Below are positions 17,793 through 25,642 of a stretch of DNA of 64,000 bases, piece after piece. Under the pieces are notes generated by a model that was given only the letters and a program-made list of their open reading frames with translations, did no database searches and was not told where the DNA came from. The stretch is from Alloscardovia theropitheci. GTDB lineage: Bacteria; Actinomycetota; Actinomycetes; Actinomycetales; Bifidobacteriaceae. Location of the stretch: the NCBI RefSeq assembly GCF_004332295.1, contig NZ_RXLP01000019.1:248001-312000 (forward strand), given 5' to 3'. The position numbers were made by a program, and so were the translations under genes. Each line of letters opens with the position of its first letter. Within the stretch, counting starts at the first letter, position 1.

Positions 17793-19352
17793 GTGGGAGA
17801 AGAGAACGCAGTAAAAGAGAATAAGACTGCACAAAACGATACATCTAAGGCAAACATTGACCACGGTGACTCAGGATATGAAAAAGGTCTTAAAGCTCGC
17901 CATATTCAGATGATTGCTATCGGCGGGTCCATCGGAACGGGTCTTTTCCTAGGAGCTGGTGGTCGCTTAGCTCAAGGCGGTGCAGGACTTGTGATTGCTT
18001 ATGCTATCTGCGGTCTTTTTGCATTCCTTATGGTTCGCGCATTGGGTGAGCTAGCAATTCGCCGTCCAAGTTCCGGCGCTTTTGTATCGTATTCGCGCGA
18101 ATTTTTGGGTGAAAAAGGCGCATATATCACTGGATGGATGTTCTTCTTGGACTGGGCTACAACAGTTATGGCTGATATTACTGCTGTAGCACTGTATATG
18201 CATTACTGGTCTTTGTTTAAGCCAATTCCTCAGTGGGTTCTTGCGCTCGTTGCGCTTGCTGTCGTTTTTGCTCTCAATATGATGAGCGTGAAGATGTTCG
18301 GGGAAGCAGAATTCTGGTTTGCTGCGATTAAAGTAACGACGATTATCGTCTTTATGGTAGTTGCTATTGGTGCCATTATTTTCCATGCTCATACAGGAAC
18401 AGCTGCTGACGGAAGCGCATTAACTGCTGGCTGGCATAATATCGCGGATTATGGTGGACTTTTGCCACAAGGATTGCCAATTGTACTGTCCTTGACTCTC
18501 GGTGTTGTTTACGCTTTTGGTGGTACTGAAATGGTTGGAGTGGCTGCTGGAGAAACAGAGAACGCACAAAAAGTGCTTCCAAAGGCAATTAATTCTATGA
18601 TTGTACGTATCTTCGTTTTTTACGTCGGATCCGTTATCTTAATGGCTTTGGTACTGCCATATAGCTCTTATTCTTCATCTCAGTCCCCATTCGTTACTTT
18701 CTTCTCAGGAATTAACGTTCCTTATGCAGGCGATATTATTGAAGTTGTCGTTTTGACAGCAGCTTTATCGTCCCTGAACGCGGGTCTGTACGCCACAGGA
18801 CGTACCTTGCGATCCATGGCAATCGCTGGGTCGGGTCCAAAGTTTGCTGCACGACTCAATAAGAACAAAGTTCCATATGGTGGAATTATCATCACTTCTG
18901 CATTAGGTCTTGTAGGCGTTGTGCTTAATGCAGTATTGGCTGAGGATGCCTTTAATGTCATTATGGATTTGGCCGGCATCGGCATCGCAGGTACATGGGC
19001 GATGATTCTTATTACACATATCGCGTTTATGCGTAAAGTCAAGAAGGGTGAGGAAACTCGTCCTGCGTATCATATGCCGTGGGCTCCTTATAGCGATTAC
19101 GTTGCTTTAATCTTCTTTACCACGGTTGTACTATCAAACTTCTGGAGTGATTCTGGTCGCAAGACTCTTGCACTCTTTGGTGTGGTGGTTATCTTGCTTA
19201 TCATCGGATGGTACTACGTTCGAGGTCGCATTCAGGGCAATTTAATGGACGAAATGCTTGATACAGACATCGATGAAGTTTTAGAATCAGAATCCGTTAC
19301 TGAAACGACTACTGATGGTATCGCGGAAACGGATAAACTAAGTACAAAATAA
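17793..19352 (+). CDS. Amino acid permease (APC superfamily, AAT family)
   Basis: A 519-residue transporter with 12 predicted membrane segments. The N-terminal GLKARHIQMIAIGGSIGTGLFLGAGGRLAQGG is diagnostic of the AAT family (LysP, AnsP, AroP and GabP types), and ALGELAIRRPSSGAFVSYSREFLG and VYAFGGTEMVGVAAGETENAQKVLP follow. The start is taken as the GTG at 17793 with AAGGAG 6 bases upstream; in-frame ATG codons at 17778 and 17742 are alternatives. The N- and C-terminal tails are polar and acidic. The asparaginase gene follows after about 125 bases, so asparagine uptake is a reasonable guess but not proven. Confidence 0.9.
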   Translation: MGEENAVKENKTAQNDTSKANIDHGDSGYEKGLKARHIQMIAIGGSIGTGLFLGAGGRLAQGGAGLVIAYAICGLFAFLMVRALGELAIRRPSSGAFVSYSREFLGEKGAYITGWMFFLDWATTVMADITAVALYMHYWSLFKPIPQWVLALVALAVVFALNMMSVKMFGEAEFWFAAIKVTTIIVFMVVAIGAIIFHAHTGTAADGSALTAGWHNIADYGGLLPQGLPIVLSLTLGVVYAFGGTEMVGVAAGETENAQKVLPKAINSMIVRIFVFYVGSVILMALVLPYSSYSSSQSPFVTFFSGINVPYAGDIIEVVVLTAALSSLNAGLYATGRTLRSMAIAGSGPKFAARLNKNKVPYGGIIITSALGLVGVVLNAVLAEDAFNVIMDLAGIGIAGTWAMILITHIAFMRKVKKGEETRPAYHMPWAPYSDYVALIFFTTVVLSNFWSDSGRKTLALFGVVVILLIIGWYYVRGRIQGNLMDEMLDTDIDEVLESESVTETTTDGIAETDKLSTK

Positions 19353-19478
19353 TCTAAAGATTTCTATGGCGGCCTGTGGGTCGCCATAGACGTATCTGAG
19401 AGTATTATTAAATAATAGCTCTGTAAGATTTACGTAGGACCGAGTTCGACTTATTGAGATTGAGCAGAAGGGGTGAGC

Positions 19479-20492
19479 ATGCGCATTCACGTCACATATA
19501 CTGGTGGAACAATTGGAATGATTGATTCTCCAAGCGGTTTGGTACCTGGTGCTGATTTACACGGATGGCTTGACCGTATCCTCGAAGGTACTCAGCTTGG
19601 TAAGGGAAACGTGACAATTACGGATCTCAATCCGCTTATAGATTCGTCTAATGCAACCCCTGATAATTGGCAAGCTATTATTGATGATTTGTGGCTCAAT
19701 CATGATGATGCAGATGCATTTGTCGTATTACACGGAACTGATACGATGAGCTACTCTTCCGCTGCCTTGAGCTATGCTCTGACAGAATTTGGGAAACCAG
19801 TTGTTCTTACAGGGTCTCAGCTGCCTCTAGGAATGGTAGAAACTGATGCTACGGCGAACGTCACGGGTGCTCTTAATGCTACTTTGTATCATCGTGCTGA
19901 TGGTGTCACATTGTTCTTCGGACATCACCTTTTTGCTGGAAATCGTGTTACTAAAAATTCATCATGGGCTTTTGAAGGCTTCTCGTCGCCTGCAACGGGT
20001 CCTCTTGCGCGTACGGGTGCTCCATGGCGTTGGTATCCAGTAGAACGTTCAGGATGTGGTTGGGTAAATCCTCAGCCATATAGCCGCCATGATGTCGTAG
20101 TGCTTGATATGGTTCCAGGTATAACCGCTGAGCGTCTTGAACACATCTTGACACCTCGTCCTGAGGCTGTTCTTTTGCGTGCATATGGCGTGGGAAATGT
20201 GCCATCTGATGAGCCAGGTTTAACGGATGTTATCAAGGTTGCTATTGATGATGGAGTGCCTGTCATTGTGTCATCGCAATGTCAGCAGTCTGAAGTACTT
20301 CTAGGACATTACGAAACTGGTGATGCAATCGCTAAGGCCGGAGCTGTGGGTTCTGGAGATATGACTCTTGAAGCTGCATATGCCAAAATTATTTTCCTCT
20401 TATCGCAAGGCCTGCGTGGAAAAGAACTTGCACAATGGATTTGCAAGCCAATTGCTGGTGAGTTGACGCCGGCGTATAAGGGTAAAGAATGA
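19479..20492 (+). CDS. L-asparaginase, type I (cytoplasmic)
   Basis: A 337-residue enzyme hydrolysing L-asparagine to aspartate and ammonia. The two active-site signatures are intact: YTGGTIGM with Thr11 as the likely nucleophile, and LHGTDTMSYSSAALSYAL with Thr87 and Asp88. No signal peptide is present, which fits the cytoplasmic AnsA-like class. The start at 19479 is chosen because AAGGGG lies 5 bases before it; a GTG at 19473 is too close to that site. It follows the amino acid permease and probably works with it in nitrogen supply. Confidence 0.92.
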   Translation: MRIHVTYTGGTIGMIDSPSGLVPGADLHGWLDRILEGTQLGKGNVTITDLNPLIDSSNATPDNWQAIIDDLWLNHDDADAFVVLHGTDTMSYSSAALSYALTEFGKPVVLTGSQLPLGMVETDATANVTGALNATLYHRADGVTLFFGHHLFAGNRVTKNSSWAFEGFSSPATGPLARTGAPWRWYPVERSGCGWVNPQPYSRHDVVVLDMVPGITAERLEHILTPRPEAVLLRAYGVGNVPSDEPGLTDVIKVAIDDGVPVIVSSQCQQSEVLLGHYETGDAIAKAGAVGSGDMTLEAAYAKIIFLLSQGLRGKELAQWICKPIAGELTPAYKGKE

Positions 20493-20515
20493 TTTGTGAT
20501 GTTACTAATTTAGAA

Positions 20516-20551
20516 GTGGCGAGTAAAAGATTTATGATTCTTACCCGCCAC
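20516..20551. terminator. Likely bidirectional terminator between asparaginase and acetyltransferase genes
   Basis: An imperfect hairpin with a GTGGCG/CGCCAC-type base (20516-20521 with 20546-20551) and further pairing inside lies between two convergent genes. No long T run follows on either strand. Confidence 0.5.
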
Positions 20552-20590
20552 AAGCTAATACATACTCACTAGTTTCTTTAACGTGAATGC

Positions 20591-21169
20591 CTACTCAAGT
20601 GTTTGATGAATCACCCGTGCAGGATTGCCTGCTACAACGTTTCGGGCAGGTACATCTTTAGTTACGACAGAACCGGCACCAATGACGGCATTATCCCCAA
20701 TATGAATACCAGGAAGTATTGTGGTGTGAGATCCCACCCATACGCCTTTTCCTAAGTGGACTGATTGAGGAATAAGGGTACTTCTTTCTTCGGGAATTAA
20801 AGGATGATTAATGGTTGCGATGACTACACTGTGGCCGATAAAACAATCGTCACCTATATAGATTCCTCCTTGATCTTGAAAGTGTGCACTCGCGTTAATA
20901 AAAACTCGTTTTCCTAAGTGAATATTGCGTCCGAAGTCTGTGTAAAAAGGTGGAAAGAGTCGAAAATCTTTATCAATTTTCTTGCCGGTTATTTTTTCCA
21001 TGATAATTCGAATGTCGTTATCAGATACTTGTGAAGTGTTCATCTTTTGTGTAAGTGTACGATTAGCGTTGCCAATAGCAATGACTGTCTCAAATAGGTC
21101 ATTATCATGTTGCGGATTAATAGTGAGACCGTCATTAAGGTGCTGGATGAGTTTCTGTTCATTAAACAT
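20591..21169 (-). CDS. Maltose/galactoside O-acetyltransferase family protein
   Basis: A 192-residue left-handed beta-helix acetyltransferase. It has a helical N-terminal region typical of the maltose acetyltransferase group, followed by hexapeptide repeats (INASAHFQDQGGIYIGDDCFIGHSV, GVWVGSHTTILPGIHIGDNAVIGAGSVVTKDVPARNVVAGNPARVI) and the catalytic His in TINHPLIPEERS. These enzymes use acetyl-CoA to acetylate sugars and work as trimers. The start at 21169 has AAGGAAG upstream; the frame continues to an ATG at 21220. It is divergent from the LysR gene and may be its target. Confidence 0.9.
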   Translation of the reverse strand: MFNEQKLIQHLNDGLTINPQHDNDLFETVIAIGNANRTLTQKMNTSQVSDNDIRIIMEKITGKKIDKDFRLFPPFYTDFGRNIHLGKRVFINASAHFQDQGGIYIGDDCFIGHSVVIATINHPLIPEERSTLIPQSVHLGKGVWVGSHTTILPGIHIGDNAVIGAGSVVTKDVPARNVVAGNPARVIHQTLE

Positions 21170-21222
21170 ATGCGTCTTCCTTTTTAAGTGAATACCTTTG
21201 ACGATATATCTAATAAACATAC

Positions 21223-21267
21223 ATTACAAATAGCTATACCTTATATATAATTATTACAAATAGTAAT
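21223..21267 (+). promoter_or_regulatory. LysR-type operator pair in a divergent promoter region
   Basis: ATTACAAATAG occurs at 21223-21233 and again at 21253-21263, exactly 30 bp apart. The second copy is part of a perfect dyad, ATTAC-aaata-GTAAT (21253-21267), which contains the T-N11-A pattern bound by LysR-type regulators. A perfect -10 box TATAAT for the lysR gene is at 21246-21251, so one copy overlaps the -35 region and the other lies just past the -10. This suggests autoregulation and control of the divergent acetyltransferase gene. Confidence 0.7.
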
Positions 21268-21283
21268 AGAAGGAGAAAGTGCA

Positions 21284-22174
21284 ATGGATACGACGTTATT
21301 GCGGAATTTTCTCACAGTTGCCGAATATGGAAATATAACGTATGCTTCAGAAGTTTTGCAAATCGCACAGCCAACACTTTCTGTACAGATGAAAAAGCTT
21401 GAGAAGCAGCTTAATACTACACTTTTTATTCGCCAGGCGCGTTATTTGGAACTTACACCAGCTGGTCTACTTCTTCAAGAACATGCCCGAACGATTGTTG
21501 CTCTTGTTGATAAAACCATTCATGAATTTGATAGCTTTGATTCAAATTTATCGGGGGAAATTAAAATTGGTGCTGCTGAGTCAATCCTGTTCGAGAAAAT
21601 TTCGTCGGCTTTTAATATTTTTCACCGCGAGTGTCGGCAGACAACACTTGATGTAACGAGTGGAGGTACTGAGTATATTCTGTCATTATTGGCGAATAAC
21701 CTCGTAGATCTTGCAGTAATAGCTCAGCCCCCTACTCTCGAAAGGTATGAGTTCTTGGAAATACCAGGATATGATTACTGGGGTGTAGTTATGAAAAATG
21801 ATGATCCGCTTGCGAAGAAAGAAGTTATCACCAATTCCGATTTGAGTAATAAACCAATTATCGTTTCGCGACAGTCCCTGACATATGATTTACCGCGATG
21901 GCAGGGGAATACAATTAGTAAGGACAATGTTGTTGCTTATTATAATCTTGCGACAAATGCGGCAGTAATGGTCCGTCAGGGTTTGGGACTCATGTTGGGG
22001 TTTGCGGGATTAGTCGATGTGTCGCAAGAATCGGGATTAACGTTCAGACCGTTGGGTCCGACCTTGACGAATTCGATGTATGTCGTATGGAATAAACAGC
22101 AGAAATTTAGCCCACTTATAAATGAGTTTATTAAATATGTGCAATTGGTGTGTGATGAGAGTTTTGAAGAATAA
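21284..22174 (+). CDS. LysR family transcriptional regulator
   Basis: A 296-residue regulator. The N-terminal winged helix-turn-helix (about 1-60: LLRNFLTVAEYGNITYASEVLQIAQPTLSVQMKKLEKQLNTTLF) is followed by a linker helix and a periplasmic-binding-protein-like effector domain (about 90-290: GEIKIGAAESILF, VTSGGTEYILSLLANNLVDLAVI). AGAAGGAGAAA precedes the start. It faces the acetyltransferase gene across a 114-base gap with a paired operator, and a hydrolase, a lipoprotein and a decayed dehydrogenase lie downstream on its own strand. The effector is unknown. Confidence 0.93.
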   Translation: MDTTLLRNFLTVAEYGNITYASEVLQIAQPTLSVQMKKLEKQLNTTLFIRQARYLELTPAGLLLQEHARTIVALVDKTIHEFDSFDSNLSGEIKIGAAESILFEKISSAFNIFHRECRQTTLDVTSGGTEYILSLLANNLVDLAVIAQPPTLERYEFLEIPGYDYWGVVMKNDDPLAKKEVITNSDLSNKPIIVSRQSLTYDLPRWQGNTISKDNVVAYYNLATNAAVMVRQGLGLMLGFAGLVDVSQESGLTFRPLGPTLTNSMYVVWNKQQKFSPLINEFIKYVQLVCDESFEE

Positions 22175-22297
22175 AGTCACAACGAATGCTGACTATTACT
22201 ATTATTAATAGTTTTGTATGTATTATTACTATTTTATTTCTTTGATTTTTTCTCATAGTATGAAGTATTGAGATCCGTACAAGTAGTCGAGGCTTAT

Positions 22298-23209
22298 ATG
22301 AAGAAGAAAATAATAATAGCAATCGTCAGTGTCCTTGTTAGCGTGTGTGTAATTATCGGAGGGAATGTGATTTTTCATCAGATGTCACGAAATAATAGCA
22401 ACGACAGGAATAACGAAAATTCGGGAGTTGCTCGCCAGACTTCATCTGTAACTGAGCGTGATATATCGTTCACGAGTGATGGCAAGAATATTTATGGTCG
22501 CGCACTTATTCCCCAGTCAGATGGGCGTATACCGACCGTTATTTTCAGTCATGGTTTTGGTGGAAATTATGAACAAGAGAGTACTCTGCAAGAAGCAATT
22601 GCTACGGCAGGAATTGCTGTATATGCGTTTGATTTTGCGGGTGGTTCGGGATATAGTCCCAGCCAGAGTGAAGGTGAGACAACAGATATGTCTGTTCTTA
22701 CAGAATCTCGCAATTTACGTGATGCTCTATCTATGATTCGAAATCAGGATTTCGTAGATACAAATAATATTTTCCTTATGGGAGCTAGCCAAGGTGGTGT
22801 TGTGACATCATTAACGGCAAGTAATGATGATATACAAAGTTTAATCCGTGGCGTTGTCTTATTGTATCCTGCATTTTCGCTTATTAATGATGCACATGAA
22901 CGTTTTTCTTCAGAAAATGCGATTCCTAATACGTATAACCTGATGGGTATCGAAGTTGGAAAACGCTACTTCACAGATGTTTGGAATATTGATATATTTT
23001 CAGAGATTTCTAAGTACAGGGGGCCAGTAGCCATTTTTCATGGAACGGCAGATAATCTTGTCCCACTTTCTTACTCTCAAAGAGCTGAACAAGCCTTTCC
23101 TCACGCTACCTTGACACAAGTGCCTGATGGAGGGCATGGATTCTCTACCTCCATTCAAACAAGTATTGCCCCACAGATTATCTCATTCATCACAACAAAT
23201 AGGAAGTAA
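22298..23209 (+). CDS. Membrane-anchored alpha/beta hydrolase
   Basis: A 303-residue hydrolase with an N-terminal signal anchor (about residues 3-24) and a polar Asn/Ser-rich linker, so the enzyme domain is outside the cell. The fold is marked by VIFSHGFGGNYEQ (oxyanion region), the nucleophile Ser164 in GASQGG, an Asp in HGTADNLVP and a His in GGHGFS. It resembles dienelactone hydrolase or acyl-esterase-type serine hydrolases. The start at 22298 is chosen because it directly opens the hydrophobic segment; an upstream TTG at 22268 is less likely. The lipoprotein gene starts 2 bases after its stop, so they form one unit. Confidence 0.87.
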   Translation: MKKKIIIAIVSVLVSVCVIIGGNVIFHQMSRNNSNDRNNENSGVARQTSSVTERDISFTSDGKNIYGRALIPQSDGRIPTVIFSHGFGGNYEQESTLQEAIATAGIAVYAFDFAGGSGYSPSQSEGETTDMSVLTESRNLRDALSMIRNQDFVDTNNIFLMGASQGGVVTSLTASNDDIQSLIRGVVLLYPAFSLINDAHERFSSENAIPNTYNLMGIEVGKRYFTDVWNIDIFSEISKYRGPVAIFHGTADNLVPLSYSQRAEQAFPHATLTQVPDGGHGFSTSIQTSIAPQIISFITTNRK

Positions 23210-23211
23210 AT

Positions 23212-23739
23212 ATGTTTGCAAGAATCTTACGAAACGGGATAAAAGTAATTGTTTGTCTATTTAGTGTCGTTCTTTTGAGCGCATGCGCAAGCAACACAAT
23301 TAATGCAAATAATGTGACACAGGAAACGACAAATAAGGCTACAAGTCAGTCAAATACAACAGATAATAACTCTTTAACAAGAATCCAAGTGAAAATTGGT
23401 AATACTGTTCTTGACGCTGAATTAAATGATACACAGGCTGCTCAAGAAATCCTTTCTCACATGCCTTTGACACTAAATTTCAAAGATTTTTCAGCTAATT
23501 TTGAGGAGAAAATAGCAGATCTTCCTTTTTCTGTAGAAGTTGGAAATTCTTCATATAGTCATGATCCACAAGAGGGAGATATCGCATATTGGCAGCCAGA
23601 TAATCGTATTGTATTCTACTACGGTGATGTGAGCGAATACTCAGGAATCCATGTCATCGGTCACTTTACGACCGAGAATGCTAAAGATGTAATCAATACA
23701 CAATCTACGTATGATGCTGAAATTAAAAAGGTCGATTAG
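23212..23739 (+). CDS. Cyclophilin-like domain lipoprotein
   Basis: A 175-residue protein with a lipoprotein signal peptide: a basic start, a hydrophobic core and a lipobox LLSAC, giving Cys at about residue 25. After an Asn/Thr-rich linker comes a domain of about 115 residues (from RIQVKIGNTVLDAELNDTQAAQEILSHMPL to the end, with GDIAYWQPDNRIVFYYGD) that matches the bacterial cyclophilin-like fold family (Cyclophil_like). Its biochemical role is unknown; related proteins often sit beside oxidoreductases, as here with a decayed dehydrogenase. It is coupled to the preceding hydrolase gene. Confidence 0.82.
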   Translation: MFARILRNGIKVIVCLFSVVLLSACASNTINANNVTQETTNKATSQSNTTDNNSLTRIQVKIGNTVLDAELNDTQAAQEILSHMPLTLNFKDFSANFEEKIADLPFSVEVGNSSYSHDPQEGDIAYWQPDNRIVFYYGDVSEYSGIHVIGHFTTENAKDVINTQSTYDAEIKKVD

Positions 23740-23742
23740 ATA

Positions 23743-24090
23743 ACAAAAGATACTATATCTTACAGTGTTATTACTGGGGTAAGTAGTGGGATAGGATATG
23801 CTACTGCGCTTGAAGTTGCGTCATATGGAAGAAATATTGTAGCAAGCGCTCGCCGAAAAGACCGTCTTATGTAACTCCAAGAAGATATTGTGTCAAGATT
23901 TCCTTCAGTTCAGGTAGTCTCATCCCCGTGAGATTTATCTAAAGTAGCAACATTAGAGGAGCTTTTTGATGCGGTTACTGGCGATATTGAGGTTGATGCT
24001 TGGATAAATAATGCTGGTTTTGGTGATTTTGGTTTAATTAAGAATCAAGATGTACGTCTTCTTGGGGAAATGACGAACGTGAAGGGATGA
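23743..24090 (+). pseudogene. Decayed short-chain dehydrogenase/reductase
   Basis: One frame reads as the N-terminal part of a short-chain dehydrogenase: VITGVSSGIGYATALEVAS (NAD-binding TGxxxGIG), SARRKDRL, DLSKVATLEELFDAVTG and INNAGFGDFGL (the NNAG motif). A TAA interrupts it at 23872-23874 and a TGA at about 23930, and it ends at a TGA at 24088 before the catalytic Tyr-x-x-x-Lys. No good start codon precedes it. So both point stops and a loss of the C-terminal half are present. It follows the lipoprotein gene directly and was probably once the last gene of that operon. Confidence 0.85.
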
Positions 24091-24338
24091 CATATACACT
24101 CATAACCGCTTATCCCGTATGGATGAGCAAGGATGAATATTGGACTCGAGTAACACTTTCGCGTGATAATGCTTGCGTCATTTCGCACGAGGAAGCCATC
24201 ATCTGGTCCCATGCTATTGCAGGAATAGATCCAATTCAATCATTGCTTCTTGCTTGGAAACTCGCTCAAAATCGTATGCTTGATGAAGGTGGATACACTT
24301 TTCTAGGCTCGTCTGACTTGGGGTTAACTCATGGCTAG
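24087..24338 (+). CDS. Small protein, possible DUF6968-like domain
   Basis: An 83-residue ORF overlapping the end of the dehydrogenase remnant. The sequence is protein-like (TRVTLSRDNACVISHEEAII, then AGIDPIQSLLLAWKLAQNRMLDEGGY) and recalls the small DUF6968-type domain by its spacing of a beta-rich start and a G-x-D-x-x-Q-x-L helix. The ribosome site is poor (AAGGG only 2 bases from the ATG), so expression is uncertain. It might be an intact orphan gene or the remnant of one. Low confidence on family. Confidence 0.45.
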   Translation: MTYTLITAYPVWMSKDEYWTRVTLSRDNACVISHEEAIIWSHAIAGIDPIQSLLLAWKLAQNRMLDEGGYTFLGSSDLGLTHG

Positions 24339-24407
24339 AGAAGGGCTTACGGCTTATATGTACATAAATTAGTATCTTAGTCGAGCGAATAAGAGCTTGA
24401 GCGGAAA

Positions 24408-24439
24408 GCAAAAGGTCTGAATCAAATGATTCAGACCTT
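24408..24439 (-). terminator. Terminator of the tRNA transcript
   Basis: A perfect 12-bp stem (24412-24423 with 24428-24439) and a 4-nt loop is followed, reading the minus strand, by TTTTGC. It lies just past the 3' end of tRNA-Ala. Confidence 0.85.
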
Positions 24440-24447
24440 AATAATTG

Positions 24448-24520
24448 TGGAGGTAAGGGGACTCGAACCCCTGACCCTCTGCTTGCAAAGCAGATGCGCT
24501 ACCAGCTGCGCCATACCCCC
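24448..24520 (-). tRNA. tRNA-Ala (anticodon TGC)
   Basis: On the minus strand a full cloverleaf is visible: acceptor GGGGGTA, D-loop with AGCTGGTAGCGC, anticodon stem TCTGC around loop TTTGCAA, and T-arm GGTTCGAGTCC. The CCA end is not encoded. It is co-oriented with tRNA-Ile, 52 bases away, and likely co-transcribed. Confidence 0.97.
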
Positions 24521-24572
24521 GTACGAAGAAAGAGCTTACCATGTTTAATGGACTGCGACACGCTTATCAGCG

Positions 24573-24646
24573 TGGGCCCGGAGGGACTCGAACCTTCGAC
24601 CTCATCCTTATCAGGGATGCGCTCTAACCTGCTGAGCTACGGGCCC
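24573..24646 (-). tRNA. tRNA-Ile (anticodon GAT)
   Basis: The minus strand shows acceptor GGGCCCG, a D-arm with AGCTCAGCAGGTTAGAGC, anticodon stem CATCC around loop CTGATAA, and T-arm GGTTCGAGTCC. CCA is not encoded. It lies upstream of tRNA-Ala in the same transcript. Here the Ile/Ala pair is outside any visible rRNA operon. Confidence 0.97.
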
Positions 24647-24769
24647 AATCTTCTATTATGGAGTTATGACCTTAGTCACAACAAAAGAAAATCATAGACT
24701 ATTAATGAGGCAAAGTCAATTTAGCTCTCTGCGCGTGTCGTGAGCATTAATAATGCGGGAGAGAAACTC

Positions 24770-25450
24770 ATGTGGCACACTAAGTGTATGCCAAGAAATA
24801 CGCCTCAATCTACTTCTCGAAATAAAGCGAAGAAAACGTCTCGAAATTCAACACAGATATTTGAATTAGATATTGATGGATTTCAAGTAACGGTTATTCT
24901 TAAGCGCATAAAGAACATGTATTTGCGTGTAAAACAGCCAGATGGACACGTGGAAGTTACGGCGCCTTATTATGTGAAGCAAAGCGATATCGTTACATTA
25001 ATTGAATCGCGGGCACAGTGGATTGATAATGCACGCGACAGAATTCTATTAACTCGGGAGAGAAAACAGCACGATGGCTCTGTACATAATCATGAGAATG
25101 TGCTTACTGGGTGGACGCAGCAGCGAGAAAAAGAAGCTCGTGCGATAATAAATAAGAAACTTCCTGCACTCCTAGAAAAGTGGGGGTGTGTTATCGATCG
25201 TCAACCAAGCCATATTACTTTACGTGTGATGAAGACCCGATGGGGATCATGTACACCCGCAACGGGTCGTATCCGCCTTAATTTAGCGCTTGCTTTTGTG
25301 CCAGAAGAATTATTGGAATACGTTCTCGTTCATGAGCTTACCCACCTTTATGAGCGCGGACATGGTGCGGGATTCCAGCGACGTATGAGCATGTACATTC
25401 CCGATTGGAAAAATAAAAGACGAGCGCTCAACTCCTACGGGAGTTACTAA
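24770..25450 (+). CDS. YgjP-like (M48/WLM-type) metallopeptidase
   Basis: A 226-residue protein of the YgjP/DUF45 family. The C-terminal half has MKTRWGSCTPATGRIRLNLAL and the zinc motif HELTH (His188, Glu189, His192) followed by RGHGAGFQRRM, the usual arrangement. The first 30 residues are basic and low in complexity. The start at 24770 is chosen because GGGAGAG precedes it at good spacing; a GTG at 24740 is also in frame. Family members are predicted zinc-dependent proteases, in some genomes linked to restriction systems; the substrate is unknown. The last codons lie inside a strong RNA-like fold described separately. Confidence 0.88.
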   Translation: MWHTKCMPRNTPQSTSRNKAKKTSRNSTQIFELDIDGFQVTVILKRIKNMYLRVKQPDGHVEVTAPYYVKQSDIVTLIESRAQWIDNARDRILLTRERKQHDGSVHNHENVLTGWTQQREKEARAIINKKLPALLEKWGCVIDRQPSHITLRVMKTRWGSCTPATGRIRLNLALAFVPEELLEYVLVHELTHLYERGHGAGFQRRMSMYIPDWKNKRRALNSYGSY

Positions 25451-25547
25451 CTGCACGAGAGATAGATGCAGTGAGCGCTCGTCATGGGCGAATAGAAGGA
25501 GGTGGGAAACTATTCGCCGTGTTCAGGGATAGCCCTGACCTCTTTTT
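25419..25547 (+). other. Structured 3' region with a three-way junction, SD-like loop and terminator
   Basis: Perfect pairings follow in order. A 12-bp stem (25419-25430 with 25472-25483) encloses two hairpins (25431-25435 with 25440-25444, and 25451-25455 with 25467-25471). Next a 9-bp stem (25487-25495 with 25510-25518) carries AAGGAGGTG in its loop, a 9-base match to the complement of the usual 16S rRNA 3' end. Last, a terminator hairpin (25523-25528 with 25533-25538) is followed by a T-rich run. The metallopeptidase stop codon lies in the junction. It could be a 3'UTR-derived small RNA or a processed element. Confidence 0.55.
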
Positions 25548-25642
25548 CTCCTACTCGACTAATTAAGGGGTGTCGATATGTGTCTGGCTGGGGTGCCGAC
25601 TACTTTATCGACAGTAATGAAGTTATATGTGTACTTCCTATA

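Noticed and set aside
19363..19390. 9-bp inverted repeat between permease and asparaginase genes
   Set aside because: It has no T run and a short stem, so I do not call it a terminator with confidence.
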